A stretch of DNA of 21,973 nucleotides from a virus, in the IMG/VR virus record IMGVR_UViG_3300000956_000074, positions 1-21,973 of that record. One strand, 5' to 3'. Positions within the stretch are counted from its first letter, which is position 1. Each line of letters begins with the position of its first letter. Below, one piece after another: positions 1 through 7,194 of this stretch. The notes under the pieces are model-generated. The model ran no database searches, was not told where the DNA came from, and was given only the letters and a program-made list of their open reading frames with translations. A program made the translations under genes and the position numbers.

Positions 1-93
1 GGGGGGCCCGCGCTGTGCTCGGTGTGCGCGATGGAGAAGGCCGCATTGGACGCTTACAACGACTGCGTGGCCAGGATTAGGGAGCAGCCATGA
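1..93 (+). CDS. C-terminal end of an unknown small protein (5' truncated)
   Basis: An open frame enters from the left edge of the window and runs 30 codons to TGA at 91-93. The visible part has a CxxC pair (residues 6 and 9 of the fragment) followed by a helix-prone, charged tail. This could be the end of a small zinc-ribbon-like or coiled phage protein. Its stop overlaps the next start as ATGA at 90-93, the same junction used throughout the window, which supports it being real. The true start lies outside the window and no function can be assigned. Confidence 0.55.
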   Translation, partial: GGPALCSVCAMEKAALDAYNDCVARIREQP

Positions 94-341
94 CCCGCTG
101 CCTGCCCAGCACGCTGACCTGGTGCGCTGACGCTCAGCATGCGCGCACGGTATCCAGCGCCGGCCACGTCATCACTGGCACGCGCGGCGCCGCTGGGAAG
201 GTCTGGTACAACGCGTGGATCGGTGAGCCCAACAAGAGCCCGCATCTTGAGGCCGGATACGGACCTGATGGCCTGGCGCGCTGCAAGAGCGCGTGTGAGA
301 GGCATGCAGAGAGTTCAAGCAGCGAGGTGGCAGGGCAATGA
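90..341 (+). CDS. Small phage protein of unknown function
   Basis: This 83-residue protein starts at ATG 90 inside an ATGA overlap with the preceding stop. GGAG at 81-84 lies 5 bases upstream as a ribosome binding site. It contains a WYNAWIG segment (about residues 39-45) and a C-terminal half with two cysteines spaced as in CKSAC. It has no signal peptide or membrane segment. It overlaps the RusA start by 4 bases, so it probably belongs to the same replication/recombination-side operon. I do not recognise the family. Two other-frame readings across this stretch exist, but they lack a comparable SD and junction. Confidence 0.55.
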   Translation: MTRCLPSTLTWCADAQHARTVSSAGHVITGTRGAAGKVWYNAWIGEPNKSPHLEAGYGPDGLARCKSACERHAESSSSEVAGQ

Positions 342-733
342 CACACATCACCTTGCAAGTCCCATGGCCCCCGACGGGCAACCACGCGTACACAGTGGCC
401 CGTGGCCGCAAGATCCTGAGCAGCAAGGGCAGGGTCTACCGTGATCAGGTCGCAGTGATGATCGCTGCAGCAGCTCGAGGCGAGCGCCTGGCCGGCAGGC
501 TCTCGGTGCGCATCGAGGCCTACCCGCCAGACAATCGGGTGCGGGATCTTGACAACCTGATAAAGCTGCCGATTGATTGCGTGAAGCGCGCCGGCGTCAT
601 TGCTGACGACGGAGACATCGATCTGCTGTCCATCGAGCGCGGCTATACCTGCAAGGGCGGCGCGCTGTGGATTCGTATCAGTTCATTGGAGCGGCAGGAC
701 AATCCGAGGGCGTATCTGTACTGGACAACCTGA
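338..733 (+). CDS. rusA: RusA-family Holliday junction resolvase
   Basis: This 131-residue protein is of normal RusA length (about 120). RusA enzymes are dimeric, Mg-dependent endonucleases that cut four-way DNA junctions; in phages they resolve recombination or replication intermediates before packaging. The core is plainly visible: R-D-L-D-N-L-I-K at residues 69-76 and a second acidic pair at D90/D91. D70, D72, K76 and D91 fall at the same positions as the key residues of E. coli RusA. The N-terminal strand containing PWPPTGNH (residues 9-16) is also typical. The start ATG 338 overlaps the previous stop (ATGA) and the stop overlaps the next start (TGATG). In lambdoid phages rusA sits just upstream of the late regulator, which matches the next gene. 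Confidence 0.93.
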   Translation: MTHITLQVPWPPTGNHAYTVARGRKILSSKGRVYRDQVAVMIAAAARGERLAGRLSVRIEAYPPDNRVRDLDNLIKLPIDCVKRAGVIADDGDIDLLSIERGYTCKGGALWIRISSLERQDNPRAYLYWTT

Positions 734-1068
734 TGAGCGGAACCGCGACCCCCTTCGAACTCCATCTGCAGGCTAATCGCACCCCGCTGGGCGATGGCTA
801 TCTCACGACCCGTGAGCGACATGCGCTAGCGCTGTATTGCGAGGGAGTGAGCCCTATCAAGATTGCTCAGCGTCTGAGAATCGCTAGAAAGACGCTCGAC
901 AGCCTGATGCGCAACGCACGCACGCGCACCGGCGCAGATACAAATTACCAACTCATCGCGCTCTATTCCGCGAGCGACCACATCAGAGGGCTCGGCAGAT
1001 CCAGTAACGCGAGCAACCCCGCCCCGGAGGCGACGGTCACGCGAGCTGCCCCGAGCCGAGCCCTTTGA
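733..1068 (+). CDS. LuxR-type helix-turn-helix protein, candidate late-gene regulator
   Basis: This is a 111-residue DNA-binding protein. Residues about 24-80 fit the LuxR/GerE HTH fold: L-T-x-R-E-R opening (24-29), EGVSPIKIAQRL as the scaffold helix (37-48), and a recognition helix from about 51 to 65. The TGADTNYQLIALYS tail corresponds to the last helix. There is no receiver, PAS or autoinducer domain: the HTH is preceded by only about 23 residues and followed by a Ser/Ala-rich tail. I chose ATG 733, which overlaps the RusA stop as TGATG; an in-frame ATG at 667 would lie inside rusA. Its place between rusA and the terminase is where many temperate phages keep an antiterminator or late activator, so that role is inferred. 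Sigma-like or Q-like function cannot be decided from sequence. Confidence 0.8.
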   Translation: MSGTATPFELHLQANRTPLGDGYLTTRERHALALYCEGVSPIKIAQRLRIARKTLDSLMRNARTRTGADTNYQLIALYSASDHIRGLGRSSNASNPAPEATVTRAAPSRAL

Positions 1069-1094
1069 CCCTTGCAACAAAATCGGAGACAGAC

Positions 1095-1466
1095 GTGGAA
1101 CACAGAACCAGAGTGAAAGTCGAAGCCGGAATTGCAGTCGGCCTGCTGCTCGTCGTCATCAGCATGCTTTTCGCAAAGCATGCCGGCGCTCAGGAGCATC
1201 CCGCGTTTGGCGCGCGGCACACGACGACGCTGATCCTCGAAGTCGAGGTGGCCGATGTGGCGAAGCTTGAAGCAAAGGCCATCGACATTCTGCGCACGAA
1301 GTACGGTAAGACGCTCACAGAGGCTCGAGAACTACTGCGCGTCGACGGCAAGCTAGACGTTGCGCGGTGCATCGAGTGGGTGACCCTTAACGCCGTGACG
1401 AGCGTGGTGCAGTATCAGGCGACGAATGTTACGGTGGCGAATGAGCATCCGCAGGAGCAGCCGTGA
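1095..1466 (+). CDS. Small exported protein of unknown function
   Basis: This is a 123-residue protein. I chose GTG 1095 because GGAGA at 1085-1089 lies 5 bases upstream; a TTG at 1065 is also in frame but lacks such a site. The N-terminus is a Sec signal: basic residues up to about 10, a hydrophobic run at 11-27 and an A-G-A cleavage site at 30-32. The mature part has a beta-prone strand (TTTLILEVEVADV) and then charged helices, with no catalytic motif that I can recognise. It is the only exported product upstream of the terminase and overlaps the next gene by GTGA. Possible roles include envelope modification or a lysis accessory, but neither is supported by a motif. Confidence 0.65.
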   Translation: MEHRTRVKVEAGIAVGLLLVVISMLFAKHAGAQEHPAFGARHTTTLILEVEVADVAKLEAKAIDILRTKYGKTLTEARELLRVDGKLDVARCIEWVTLNAVTSVVQYQATNVTVANEHPQEQP

Positions 1467-1909
1467 GAGTTGTTTGGTCAGCTAGATCAGCCGACGGCCT
1501 GCGCGGCGCCGACATTGTTGCCGAAGACACGGTCAACGACTTCAAGGACAAGGCCATGCAAGGCACGTTGCAGGGACTTGGGAAGCTCGGACTCATCAAC
1601 ACGTTCCTGTTCACCAAGGACAATCAGGCCACGACCTGGGTGCTGCCCGGTAATGACATCGATGCGCTCGACGATGCCGTGACCGCGTATCGTCAAGCCA
1701 TCGGGCCGCTGGAGTTCGCTAGCATCACGCTGCTCGGTCCAACGGGAGTTGTGCGCCACCGAACAACAGGCGGCGGCAATCGTTTCTATCTGAGGTATCT
1801 CAACGGCAACCGGACCAAAGTTGATGGCGCCGTGCTGCTCGCTCAAGGCCTGCTTGCGCCAGATGAGTTGCCGGAGCAGATACCGGCGCCGGTGAAGAAC
1901 TTCCCTTAG
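1463..1909 (+). CDS. Phage protein of unknown function
   Basis: This 148-residue soluble protein begins at GTG 1463 in a GTGA overlap, with AGGAG at 1453-1457 five bases upstream. It ends in a Pro-rich tail (PEQIPAPVKNFP). The centre has a Gly-rich turn (TTGGGNRFYLRYLNGN, about residues 101-116) between beta-prone segments. There is no signal or membrane segment and I do not recognise the family. It is the last gene before the packaging module, and the 38-base gap behind it is one of only four sizeable gaps in the window. It probably closes the early/middle transcript, although no terminator-like U-run follows. Confidence 0.6.
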   Translation: MRVVWSARSADGLRGADIVAEDTVNDFKDKAMQGTLQGLGKLGLINTFLFTKDNQATTWVLPGNDIDALDDAVTAYRQAIGPLEFASITLLGPTGVVRHRTTGGGNRFYLRYLNGNRTKVDGAVLLAQGLLAPDELPEQIPAPVKNFP

Positions 1910-1931
1910 AAAAACAATCCTGGTCTATCAA

Positions 1932-1947
1932 ATAAGCGGTTGCTTAT
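1932..1947 (+). promoter_or_regulatory. Stem-loop directly against the terminase small-subunit start
   Basis: ATAAGC (1932-1937) and GCTTAT (1942-1947) form a perfect 6-bp stem with a GGTT loop. The right arm ends at the base before ATG 1948, and an in-frame TAA at 1933 rules out an earlier start. No SD-like sequence exists between stem and start. The element could control translation of the packaging operon or be an operator half-site pair. The remaining bases of the 1910-1947 gap are AT-rich and show no convincing promoter. Confidence 0.45.
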
Positions 1948-2256
1948 ATGTCTAGAGGTGGTAAAAGAATCGGCGCAGGCAGGCCATCCGGGGTGCCCAA
2001 CAAGGCAACCATGAATGCTCGGCAAGCGATCGCTGCTTTCGTCGACGGCAATGCTCATTTGCTGCAGGAACTGCTCGACGAGATACGCAAAGAGCAAGGC
2101 GCAAAGGCAGCGTGGGATTGCATGATGGACGTCATCGAGTATCACGTCCCAAAGTTACAGCGCACTGAGCTTACCGGAGCAGACGGCGGACCTGTACAGC
2201 ATGTTGTCCAGATAGTTGACCCTACCCGCAGGCCGAATGATCCAGCTACCGCATAA
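1948..2256 (+). CDS. terS: Probable terminase small subunit
   Basis: This is a 102-residue protein. Its N-terminus SRGGKRIGAGRPSGVPNKAT (residues 2-21) is the basic Gly-rich segment common to small proteins encoded just upstream of phage large terminases (DUF5681-like and TerS-like). The rest is helical (about 22-72) with a short acidic/Gly turn and a C-terminal tail. Small terminases recognise the packaging site and load the large subunit onto DNA. Assignment rests mainly on the motif and on gene order: its end overlaps the large terminase start by 20 bases. The start is fixed by the upstream in-frame stop at 1933. Confidence 0.7.
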   Translation: MSRGGKRIGAGRPSGVPNKATMNARQAIAAFVDGNAHLLQELLDEIRKEQGAKAAWDCMMDVIEYHVPKLQRTELTGADGGPVQHVVQIVDPTRRPNDPATA

Positions 2257-3577
2257 CTGGAATACTCGCCCATACCAGGACGCCATGTGGCGTTACATGG
2301 TCGCGGGCGGCATGGGACGCAAGCGCGGCGTTGCTGTGTGGCATCGCCGAGCAGGGAAGGACGAGATGGCGCTGCATCTGACAGCGACCGCCGCATTCGA
2401 GCGCATCGGTAACTACTGGCACATGCTCCCGGAGGCCAACCAGGCGCGCAAAGCGATATGGGATGCGGTCAACCCCCACACAGGCCGAAAGCGTATCGAT
2501 GAGGCCTTCCCGCCAGAGATTCGAGCACGCACTCGCAACGACATGATGATGATCGAGTTCACTAATGGAAGCACATGGCAAGTGGTGGGCTCGGACAACT
2601 TCAACAGCCTGGTTGGCTCGGCGCCCTGCGGCATCGTATTCAGCGAGTACAGTATTGCGAATCCCTCGAGTTGGGACTACCTGCGTCCGATCCTGAAAGA
2701 GAACGGCGGATGGGCGCTGTTTATCTACACATCGCGCGGCAAGAACCACGGCTACACGATGTACAAGATGGCCGAAGCAATGATGAGGCAGGACGGCAGT
2801 TGGTTCGCGCAGCGCCTCACTGTCGATGAGACCAAAGTTCTCACCAAAGAGGATATAGATGCCGAGCGCCGCGAGGGCATGTCGGAGGACATGATCCAGC
2901 AGGAGTACTACTGCAGCTTCGACTCCGCAAATCCCGGCGCGTACTACGGCAAGCAGATGCAGCAGGCATGGGCGGATGGGCGGGTAGGACGCGTTCCCGT
3001 GGCGCCAGGGGTGCCGTGTGAGACCTGGTGGGACCTTGGCATGGACGACTCAATGTCGATCTGGATCACGCAGACAGTGGTCCGCGAGGTGCGCGCCGTA
3101 GGCTACTACGAGAACTCAGGCGAGGGTCTGGCGCATTACTCCAAGTGGCTGCATGACTGGGCTGCTGCACGCGATCTGCGATTTGCACGCCATGGCATGC
3201 CGCCAGACATCGAGGTTAGAGAGCTCGGTACAGGCAAGAGTCGCAAGGAAGTCTGCGAGCGAGAGCTAGCGCTCAAGCCTGTTGTTGTCGCGCCTCGTCT
3301 TGAGATCGAGGACGGCCGGGAACAGGTGCGCCGTATCCTTGCGCAGACGTGGTTTGATGAGATCGGCTGCAAGCAGGGCATTGCCTGCCTCACCGAGTAC
3401 TCGAAGAAATGGGATGACAAGAACAAGGTTTTCATGAGCCATCACAACCACAACTGGGCGTGTCATGGCGCGGATGCATTCCGCACACTCGCGACGATTC
3501 ACAAGGGCCGGTCGACAGAATCGAAGTCTTCCAACTCAAGCCGAGCATTCGGCACTGGCTCCTGGATCAGCGCATAA
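2237..3577 (+). CDS. terL: Terminase large subunit (packaging ATPase/nuclease)
   Basis: This 446-residue motor protein pumps DNA into the prohead and cuts it. ATPase part: an unusual Walker A, HRRAGKD at residues 36-42, in a form common in podophage terminases; adenine-contact-like RPYQDAMW near residues 11-18; Walker B IVFSEY at 133-138, with E137 as the likely catalytic residue; and a TS coupling motif at 165-166. RNase H-like nuclease part: the first Asp in WWDLGMDDS (264-272), an acidic segment near 324-330, and the final HGADAF motif at 410-415. I chose ATG 2237 with AGG a few bases upstream; TTG at 2216 is in frame but has no better site. It overlaps the small terminase, and its stop TAA is followed at once by the portal ATG. 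Confidence 0.95.
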   Translation: MIQLPHNWNTRPYQDAMWRYMVAGGMGRKRGVAVWHRRAGKDEMALHLTATAAFERIGNYWHMLPEANQARKAIWDAVNPHTGRKRIDEAFPPEIRARTRNDMMMIEFTNGSTWQVVGSDNFNSLVGSAPCGIVFSEYSIANPSSWDYLRPILKENGGWALFIYTSRGKNHGYTMYKMAEAMMRQDGSWFAQRLTVDETKVLTKEDIDAERREGMSEDMIQQEYYCSFDSANPGAYYGKQMQQAWADGRVGRVPVAPGVPCETWWDLGMDDSMSIWITQTVVREVRAVGYYENSGEGLAHYSKWLHDWAAARDLRFARHGMPPDIEVRELGTGKSRKEVCERELALKPVVVAPRLEIEDGREQVRRILAQTWFDEIGCKQGIACLTEYSKKWDDKNKVFMSHHNHNWACHGADAFRTLATIHKGRSTESKSSNSSRAFGTGSWISA

Positions 3578-5557
3578 ATGGCATACGACGCAGCACAAGC
3601 CAACAAGCAGGCACCCATAGCCAAGGGCATTGACCCGGATGAGGTGCTGAAAGAGTTCACCGAGCGCTTCCCGCAGGCTAAGCAGCACCAGCGTGAGCAC
3701 CGGCACGAGTCGCGAGAACTCTACGACCTGAAAGCGGGCCGGCAGATGACGGATGTGGAGCGCGCTGCGGTTCGTCAGAAGTACAACGGCTCCTATCCCG
3801 AGATCGCTTTCAACGTCACCGACAAGTATTGCTCGGCGGTCGACGGGCTTCAGATCAACAACAGGCAGGAGATCAAGTATTTCCCTCGTGAGGAGGGCGA
3901 CGCCGGCATCGATGAGTTCTCAACCGGCATAGTCAAGTGGTGCCGCGACCAGAGCGAGGCCGAGGATGAGGAAACGGATGCGTTTGGCGATGTGTTCCTC
4001 ACCGGCATTGCCTGGGTAGAGCATTTCCTCGAGGATGAGGAGGACCCGGAAGCGCCATATATCGGGCAGAACCGCGTGGATCCGCTGGAGATGTACTACG
4101 ACGGCACGGCACGCAAGAAAAACCTGGTTGACCGCGCTTACGACATCCGCCTGAAAGCATTCACTGATTCCGAGTTCGAGGACAAGTTCGGCGAGGAAGC
4201 CTGGGGCATGTTCGACACGCCAGATGAAGGCACCGTCGAGCACGTCAGCCAGCCAGATGATTACGGGACGGGCAAACCCGGATCCAATCAGCCCAAGCGC
4301 ATCTACGTCGCCGACTATCAGTTCTGCCGCACCGTGCAGCACTGGATCGTGACGGCGCAATTGCCGAATCCGGACACCGGCCAAGTCGAGCAAATGCGTG
4401 AACTGGTGGACAAATCCACGTGGCGCTCCATGAAACAAGCGCTGGTGGTCTCAGGCATCCCTTACGAGTCAGAGAAGGTCTCCAAGCGTTGCTACTACCG
4501 TGCCTGGATTCGCCAGGACAAGATCCTGGGCAAGGTGCGTGAGCTCAAGTGCGGCTTTACGCGCGAGGCCATCACCGGAAAGCGCGATCGCAACACGAAC
4601 ACTTGGTACGGCATGGGCCGGGTGATCAAAGACCCGCAGCTGTGGCTAAACAAGTTCTTCGCATCGATCTTGTATACGCTGATGGTGAACGCCAAGGGCG
4701 GGTTGATGGCCGAGGAAGGCGCATTCGAGGACACAAACAAGGCCGAGGCCGAGTGGGCCAATCCCGCGGCGATCACCTGGACCGAAGCAGGTGCTATCTC
4801 TGGTGGCAAGATCCAGCCTAAGCCGCCCGCGCCGTATCCGCAGGGCATGGATCGGCTCATGGAGTTCACGCTTCAGCTGATGCCGCTGACATCGGGGATG
4901 AATCCCGAACTGCTGGGCCTCGCTGACCGTCAGCAGGCCGGCGTACTCGAGGCGCAGCGCAAGCAGGCCGCCATGGCAATCATCGCCTGGGTGTTTGACG
5001 CCATGCGTCGCTACTACAAGCGCAGTGGCAGGCTGATGCTCTCGATGATTCGCGAGTACCTGAGCGAGGGGCAGCTGATCCGCATCTCTGGCGAGGGCGG
5101 ACAGAAGTACGTGCGGCTCATCAAGGACAAACTCGTCGCCAAGTTCGACACCATCGTCGATGAATCGCCAACCAGCGTGAACATGCAAGAGCGCGCATGG
5201 GCTGCGCTGCGTGAGGCTGTGCCGCTCGGCGCGCAACTCGGTGCACCACCGCCGCCCTCAGCGATCAAGTACATCCCAGGGTTGCCGGCGGACTTCAAGG
5301 CCGAGTGGCAGAAGTCCATCGAGGATCCACAGAAGCAGCAGCAGGCCCAGGAGGGTGCGCAGCTGCAAAAGCAGGAGCTGAAAGCCAAGATCGCCAAGGA
5401 TCAGACGCAGGCGCAGCTCAACACTGCCAAGGCGCAGCAGATCAGCACGGAGACGCAGCTGGATGCGAATTCGCGGCCGATCTCGGATGCGCTGACGCAG
5501 ATGCAGACCGTGAAGGAAGCCGCGAACGCGGGCTCGATACAGGCCGGTGGCGCATGA
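3578..5557 (+). CDS. Portal protein, P22-like family
   Basis: This 659-residue protein has the size and layout of P22-type portals, which form the dodecameric ring at the DNA-entry vertex. Its features are a helical N-terminus, an ERAAVRQKYNGSYPEIAFN segment (about 61-79) that precedes the core, an acidic patch around 105-150 and a conserved VDPLEMYYDG stretch near 166-175. The last 90 residues are Gln/Ala/Lys-rich and predicted to be helical and coiled, consistent with the barrel helix above the ring. ATG 3578 directly follows the terminase TAA with no good SD, so translation is probably coupled. The stop overlaps the next start as ATGA. Order terS-terL-portal-scaffold-capsid is canonical. 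Confidence 0.93.
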   Translation: MAYDAAQANKQAPIAKGIDPDEVLKEFTERFPQAKQHQREHRHESRELYDLKAGRQMTDVERAAVRQKYNGSYPEIAFNVTDKYCSAVDGLQINNRQEIKYFPREEGDAGIDEFSTGIVKWCRDQSEAEDEETDAFGDVFLTGIAWVEHFLEDEEDPEAPYIGQNRVDPLEMYYDGTARKKNLVDRAYDIRLKAFTDSEFEDKFGEEAWGMFDTPDEGTVEHVSQPDDYGTGKPGSNQPKRIYVADYQFCRTVQHWIVTAQLPNPDTGQVEQMRELVDKSTWRSMKQALVVSGIPYESEKVSKRCYYRAWIRQDKILGKVRELKCGFTREAITGKRDRNTNTWYGMGRVIKDPQLWLNKFFASILYTLMVNAKGGLMAEEGAFEDTNKAEAEWANPAAITWTEAGAISGGKIQPKPPAPYPQGMDRLMEFTLQLMPLTSGMNPELLGLADRQQAGVLEAQRKQAAMAIIAWVFDAMRRYYKRSGRLMLSMIREYLSEGQLIRISGEGGQKYVRLIKDKLVAKFDTIVDESPTSVNMQERAWAALREAVPLGAQLGAPPPPSAIKYIPGLPADFKAEWQKSIEDPQKQQQAQEGAQLQKQELKAKIAKDQTQAQLNTAKAQQISTETQLDANSRPISDALTQMQTVKEAANAGSIQAGGA

Positions 5558-5733
5558 AGATCATCAAGTTCGACAACTGCGCGTTTGTAGCGAGTTACAT
5601 CGTCAGTTGGGAAAAACTGCAGGACGGTCGGCTCCGAATCCATCTAGAAGGCGGCAGGTCGGCCGACGTCGATCTCGAGTTCGATGAGTTCTGTAAGGCA
5701 ATGGAAAAACATTTCGTTCAGGCCGGAGTTTGA
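5554..5733 (+). CDS. Small protein between portal and scaffold (59 aa)
   Basis: ATG 5554 sits in an ATGA overlap with the portal stop, and the frame runs 59 codons to TGA 5731. The product is mildly acidic, with alternating beta-prone segments (SYIVSWEKL, GRLRIHLEGG) and a C-terminal helix. It may form a small beta-sheet fold. I see no known motif. The frame is open further upstream inside the portal gene, but the junction and size favour 5554. Tiny genes in this position are common in phage head operons and are mostly uncharacterised. Confidence 0.6.
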   Translation: MKIIKFDNCAFVASYIVSWEKLQDGRLRIHLEGGRSADVDLEFDEFCKAMEKHFVQAGV

Positions 5734-5734
5734 T

Positions 5735-5947
5735 ATGTCGATCTCAATTACCGGTATCAGCGCACAGGTGACTACCGCAGCGAGCGATCACCTGCTGATA
5801 CTTTCAATCAGGTGCGGCGACTGGCTGGGGCCGACCGCGTATGTGCAGTGGGATTCGAGTTCCACCGCTGACACGGTGGCCAACAAACTTCGGGAACTCG
5901 CCGATATGGTCTTGAAGGTCGCGCCATTACACATGAGGGAGGCCTGA
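5735..5947 (+). CDS. Small protein upstream of scaffold (70 aa)
   Basis: ATG 5735 has GGAG at 5725-5728 six bases upstream and follows the previous stop by one base. The 70-residue product has beta-prone N-terminal strands (ISITGISAQV) and an amphipathic helix (DTVANKLRELADMVLKVA, about residues 46-63). It has no signal or membrane segment. The tail of the gene supplies an AGGGAGG site (5936-5942) that serves the scaffold start at 5951. Function is not recognised; a minor head factor is possible by position only. Confidence 0.6.
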   Translation: MSISITGISAQVTTAASDHLLILSIRCGDWLGPTAYVQWDSSSTADTVANKLRELADMVLKVAPLHMREA

Positions 5948-5950
5948 TCC

Positions 5951-6853
5951 ATGTCCGCAGAACCCGCATTTTTCGCACAGTTGGCCGGAGGTGGAAGTGA
6001 ATCAGCAGCAGACCAATCAGGCGGCGGCGAGGCTGAGTCCGGCGCTGGAGCAAGTCCTGCAACAGAATCTTCTCAGGCACCGCCGGTGGCTGCTGCGCCA
6101 GCAGATACGGCAGGCAATGGAGCCAGTGCGCCGAGCGCTGAGCCTGTTGCAAGCAAACAAGCCGAGATCGACCGCAACCTTCAAGTCGCTCTGCGCGAAT
6201 CTCGTGCAGAGCTTAAGGAACTTCGTGCGGAACTGGCTCAACTGAAGGCGAGCCTCCCGCAGCCGGCGAAGGCCGAGACGCCAGCAGAGGAGGGCCCTGA
6301 CTTCTTGGCCGACCCCAAGGGCTATGTCGATGGCGTGAAGGGCGCCATCAAGAAGCTGGAGGATGACATCAAGGCCAAGGAGTCGACCCAGGCTGAGCAG
6401 GCTGAGCAGCAGAGGCAGGCGCAAGAGGCCTGGAGCAAGGTCCTGGAGTCCGAGGCCGCGTTCGCGGCTGCCACGCCTGATTATCACCAGGCGCTGGCTC
6501 ATGTACGCGGTGTCCGCACTCAGCAGCTGCAGCTGAGCCATCCGGACGCCACGCCCCAGCAGATCGCGCAGCAGATTCAGGCTGAGGAGTTCCAAGGCGC
6601 GGCTGCGCTACTCAAGCAGGGCAGGAACCCCAGCGAGTTCTACTACAACTACGCCAAGACGTTCGGGTACAAACCCGCTGCCCCACCTCCGCCGGCACTG
6701 GGCGCGAAGCCCGACAAGGACGCGGTACGCACCATGGGCAGCGGGGGCGGGGAGGGCACGCCCGAGGCAGAGGAAGTGCCGGAGGGCGTGATGCCAGAGT
6801 TTCTGCAGGCACGACGTGAGATGCAGGCGCAGTTCAAGCGCAGGTCGAAGTGA
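5951..6853 (+). CDS. Scaffolding protein
   Basis: This 300-residue protein helps capsid subunits assemble into a prohead and is normally released before DNA fills the head. It has the expected composition: a disordered Ala/Gly/Ser/Glu/Pro N-terminus (about 10-70), a strong coiled-coil (about 73-100, with RAELKELRAELAQLKASL), a charged Gln-rich helical middle, a segment with PSEFYYNYAKTFGY, and a short basic C-terminal helix (REMQAQFKRRSK). The basic tail resembles the coat-binding end of P22-type scaffolds. It lies between portal and capsid, as expected. The strong SD AGGGAGG is 8 bases before ATG 5951. Codon third positions are unusually AT-rich up to about base 6241 and then switch abruptly; see the overlapping frame at 5997-6245. 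Confidence 0.85.
   Translation: MSAEPAFFAQLAGGGSESAADQSGGGEAESGAGASPATESSQAPPVAAAPADTAGNGASAPSAEPVASKQAEIDRNLQVALRESRAELKELRAELAQLKASLPQPAKAETPAEEGPDFLADPKGYVDGVKGAIKKLEDDIKAKESTQAEQAEQQRQAQEAWSKVLESEAAFAAATPDYHQALAHVRGVRTQQLQLSHPDATPQQIAQQIQAEEFQGAAALLKQGRNPSEFYYNYAKTFGYKPAAPPPPALGAKPDKDAVRTMGSGGGEGTPEAEEVPEGVMPEFLQARREMQAQFKRRSK
5997..6245 (+). CDS. Candidate overlapping gene inside the scaffold gene (82 aa)
   Basis: A second frame opens with GTG 5997, five bases after a perfect GGAGG (5987-5991), and runs 82 codons to TGA 6243-6245. The product is strongly basic by count (11 Arg, 2 Lys, 2 Glu) and rich in Leu and Gln. It looks like amphipathic helices (for example LRHRRWLLRQQIRQ at 26-39), with no transmembrane segment. 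The SD lies in TTGGCCGGAGG, the same leader that precedes the glycosyltransferase and methyltransferase starts. In this interval the scaffold frame has G or C at only 34 of 81 third positions, against 34 of 39 directly after the stop. Both frames look protein-like. The alternative is an ordinary shadow frame in a low-complexity region with atypical codons, since the low GC3 begins at the scaffold start itself. Confidence 0.4.
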   Translation: MNQQQTNQAAARLSPALEQVLQQNLLRHRRWLLRQQIRQAMEPVRRALSLLQANKPRSTATFKSLCANLVQSLRNFVRNWLN

Positions 6854-7194
6854 TGGATGAAAATCTTGCCAATAATCATGGACTTTATGAACGGTATAGG
6901 GAAGTTCCTAAAGCCGAAGTCTGGGAAGTCATAAGGGACAATCTCAATAGGTCCTGGCTTCCCTCATTTGAGAAGCAATATCCAGGGGCAGCAGATGATG
7001 AGCGATGCGCTCTTAGGGTTGCCAGAATCATAGCGATCTTCGGTATCCAATATCGAAAATACGACTTCGACAAGTTCGTAGCTGAAACATGCTCATCCAT
7101 GAGACAGAAATCTGAAAAGGTGAGAAGACAACTCTTGAAAGCAGTGGAGGCCATTGAGCAATCAGAAGGGTTCTCTTCTGTTGCCTATTTGTAG
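6853..7194 (+). CDS. AT-rich accessory gene between scaffold and capsid (113 aa)
   Basis: ATG 6853 overlaps the scaffold stop (TGATG). The 113-residue product is a charged, helical, soluble protein with a cluster of aromatic residues (FGIQYRKYDFDKF, about 62-75) and a coiled C-terminal third. I recognise no family. By hand count the gene is about 44% GC, while neighbouring head genes are near 60%. It uses AT-ending and AGG/AGA codons that the neighbours mostly avoid. This suggests a recently gained moron-type gene inserted between two genes that are normally adjacent. It ends at TAG 7192 and is followed by the structured capsid leader. Confidence 0.65.
   Translation: MDENLANNHGLYERYREVPKAEVWEVIRDNLNRSWLPSFEKQYPGAADDERCALRVARIIAIFGIQYRKYDFDKFVAETCSSMRQKSEKVRRQLLKAVEAIEQSEGFSSVAYL

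Noticed and set aside
1065-1094. TTG 1065 as start of the exported protein, overlapping the HTH stop.
   Set aside because: GTG 1095 has GGAGA at the right distance and gives a normal-length signal peptide; TTG 1065 lacks an SD.
4441-4450. GCTGGTGG (E. coli Chi octamer) near 4441, and again near 16257.
   Set aside because: Two copies in 22 kb of GC-rich DNA is near chance and the host is unknown.
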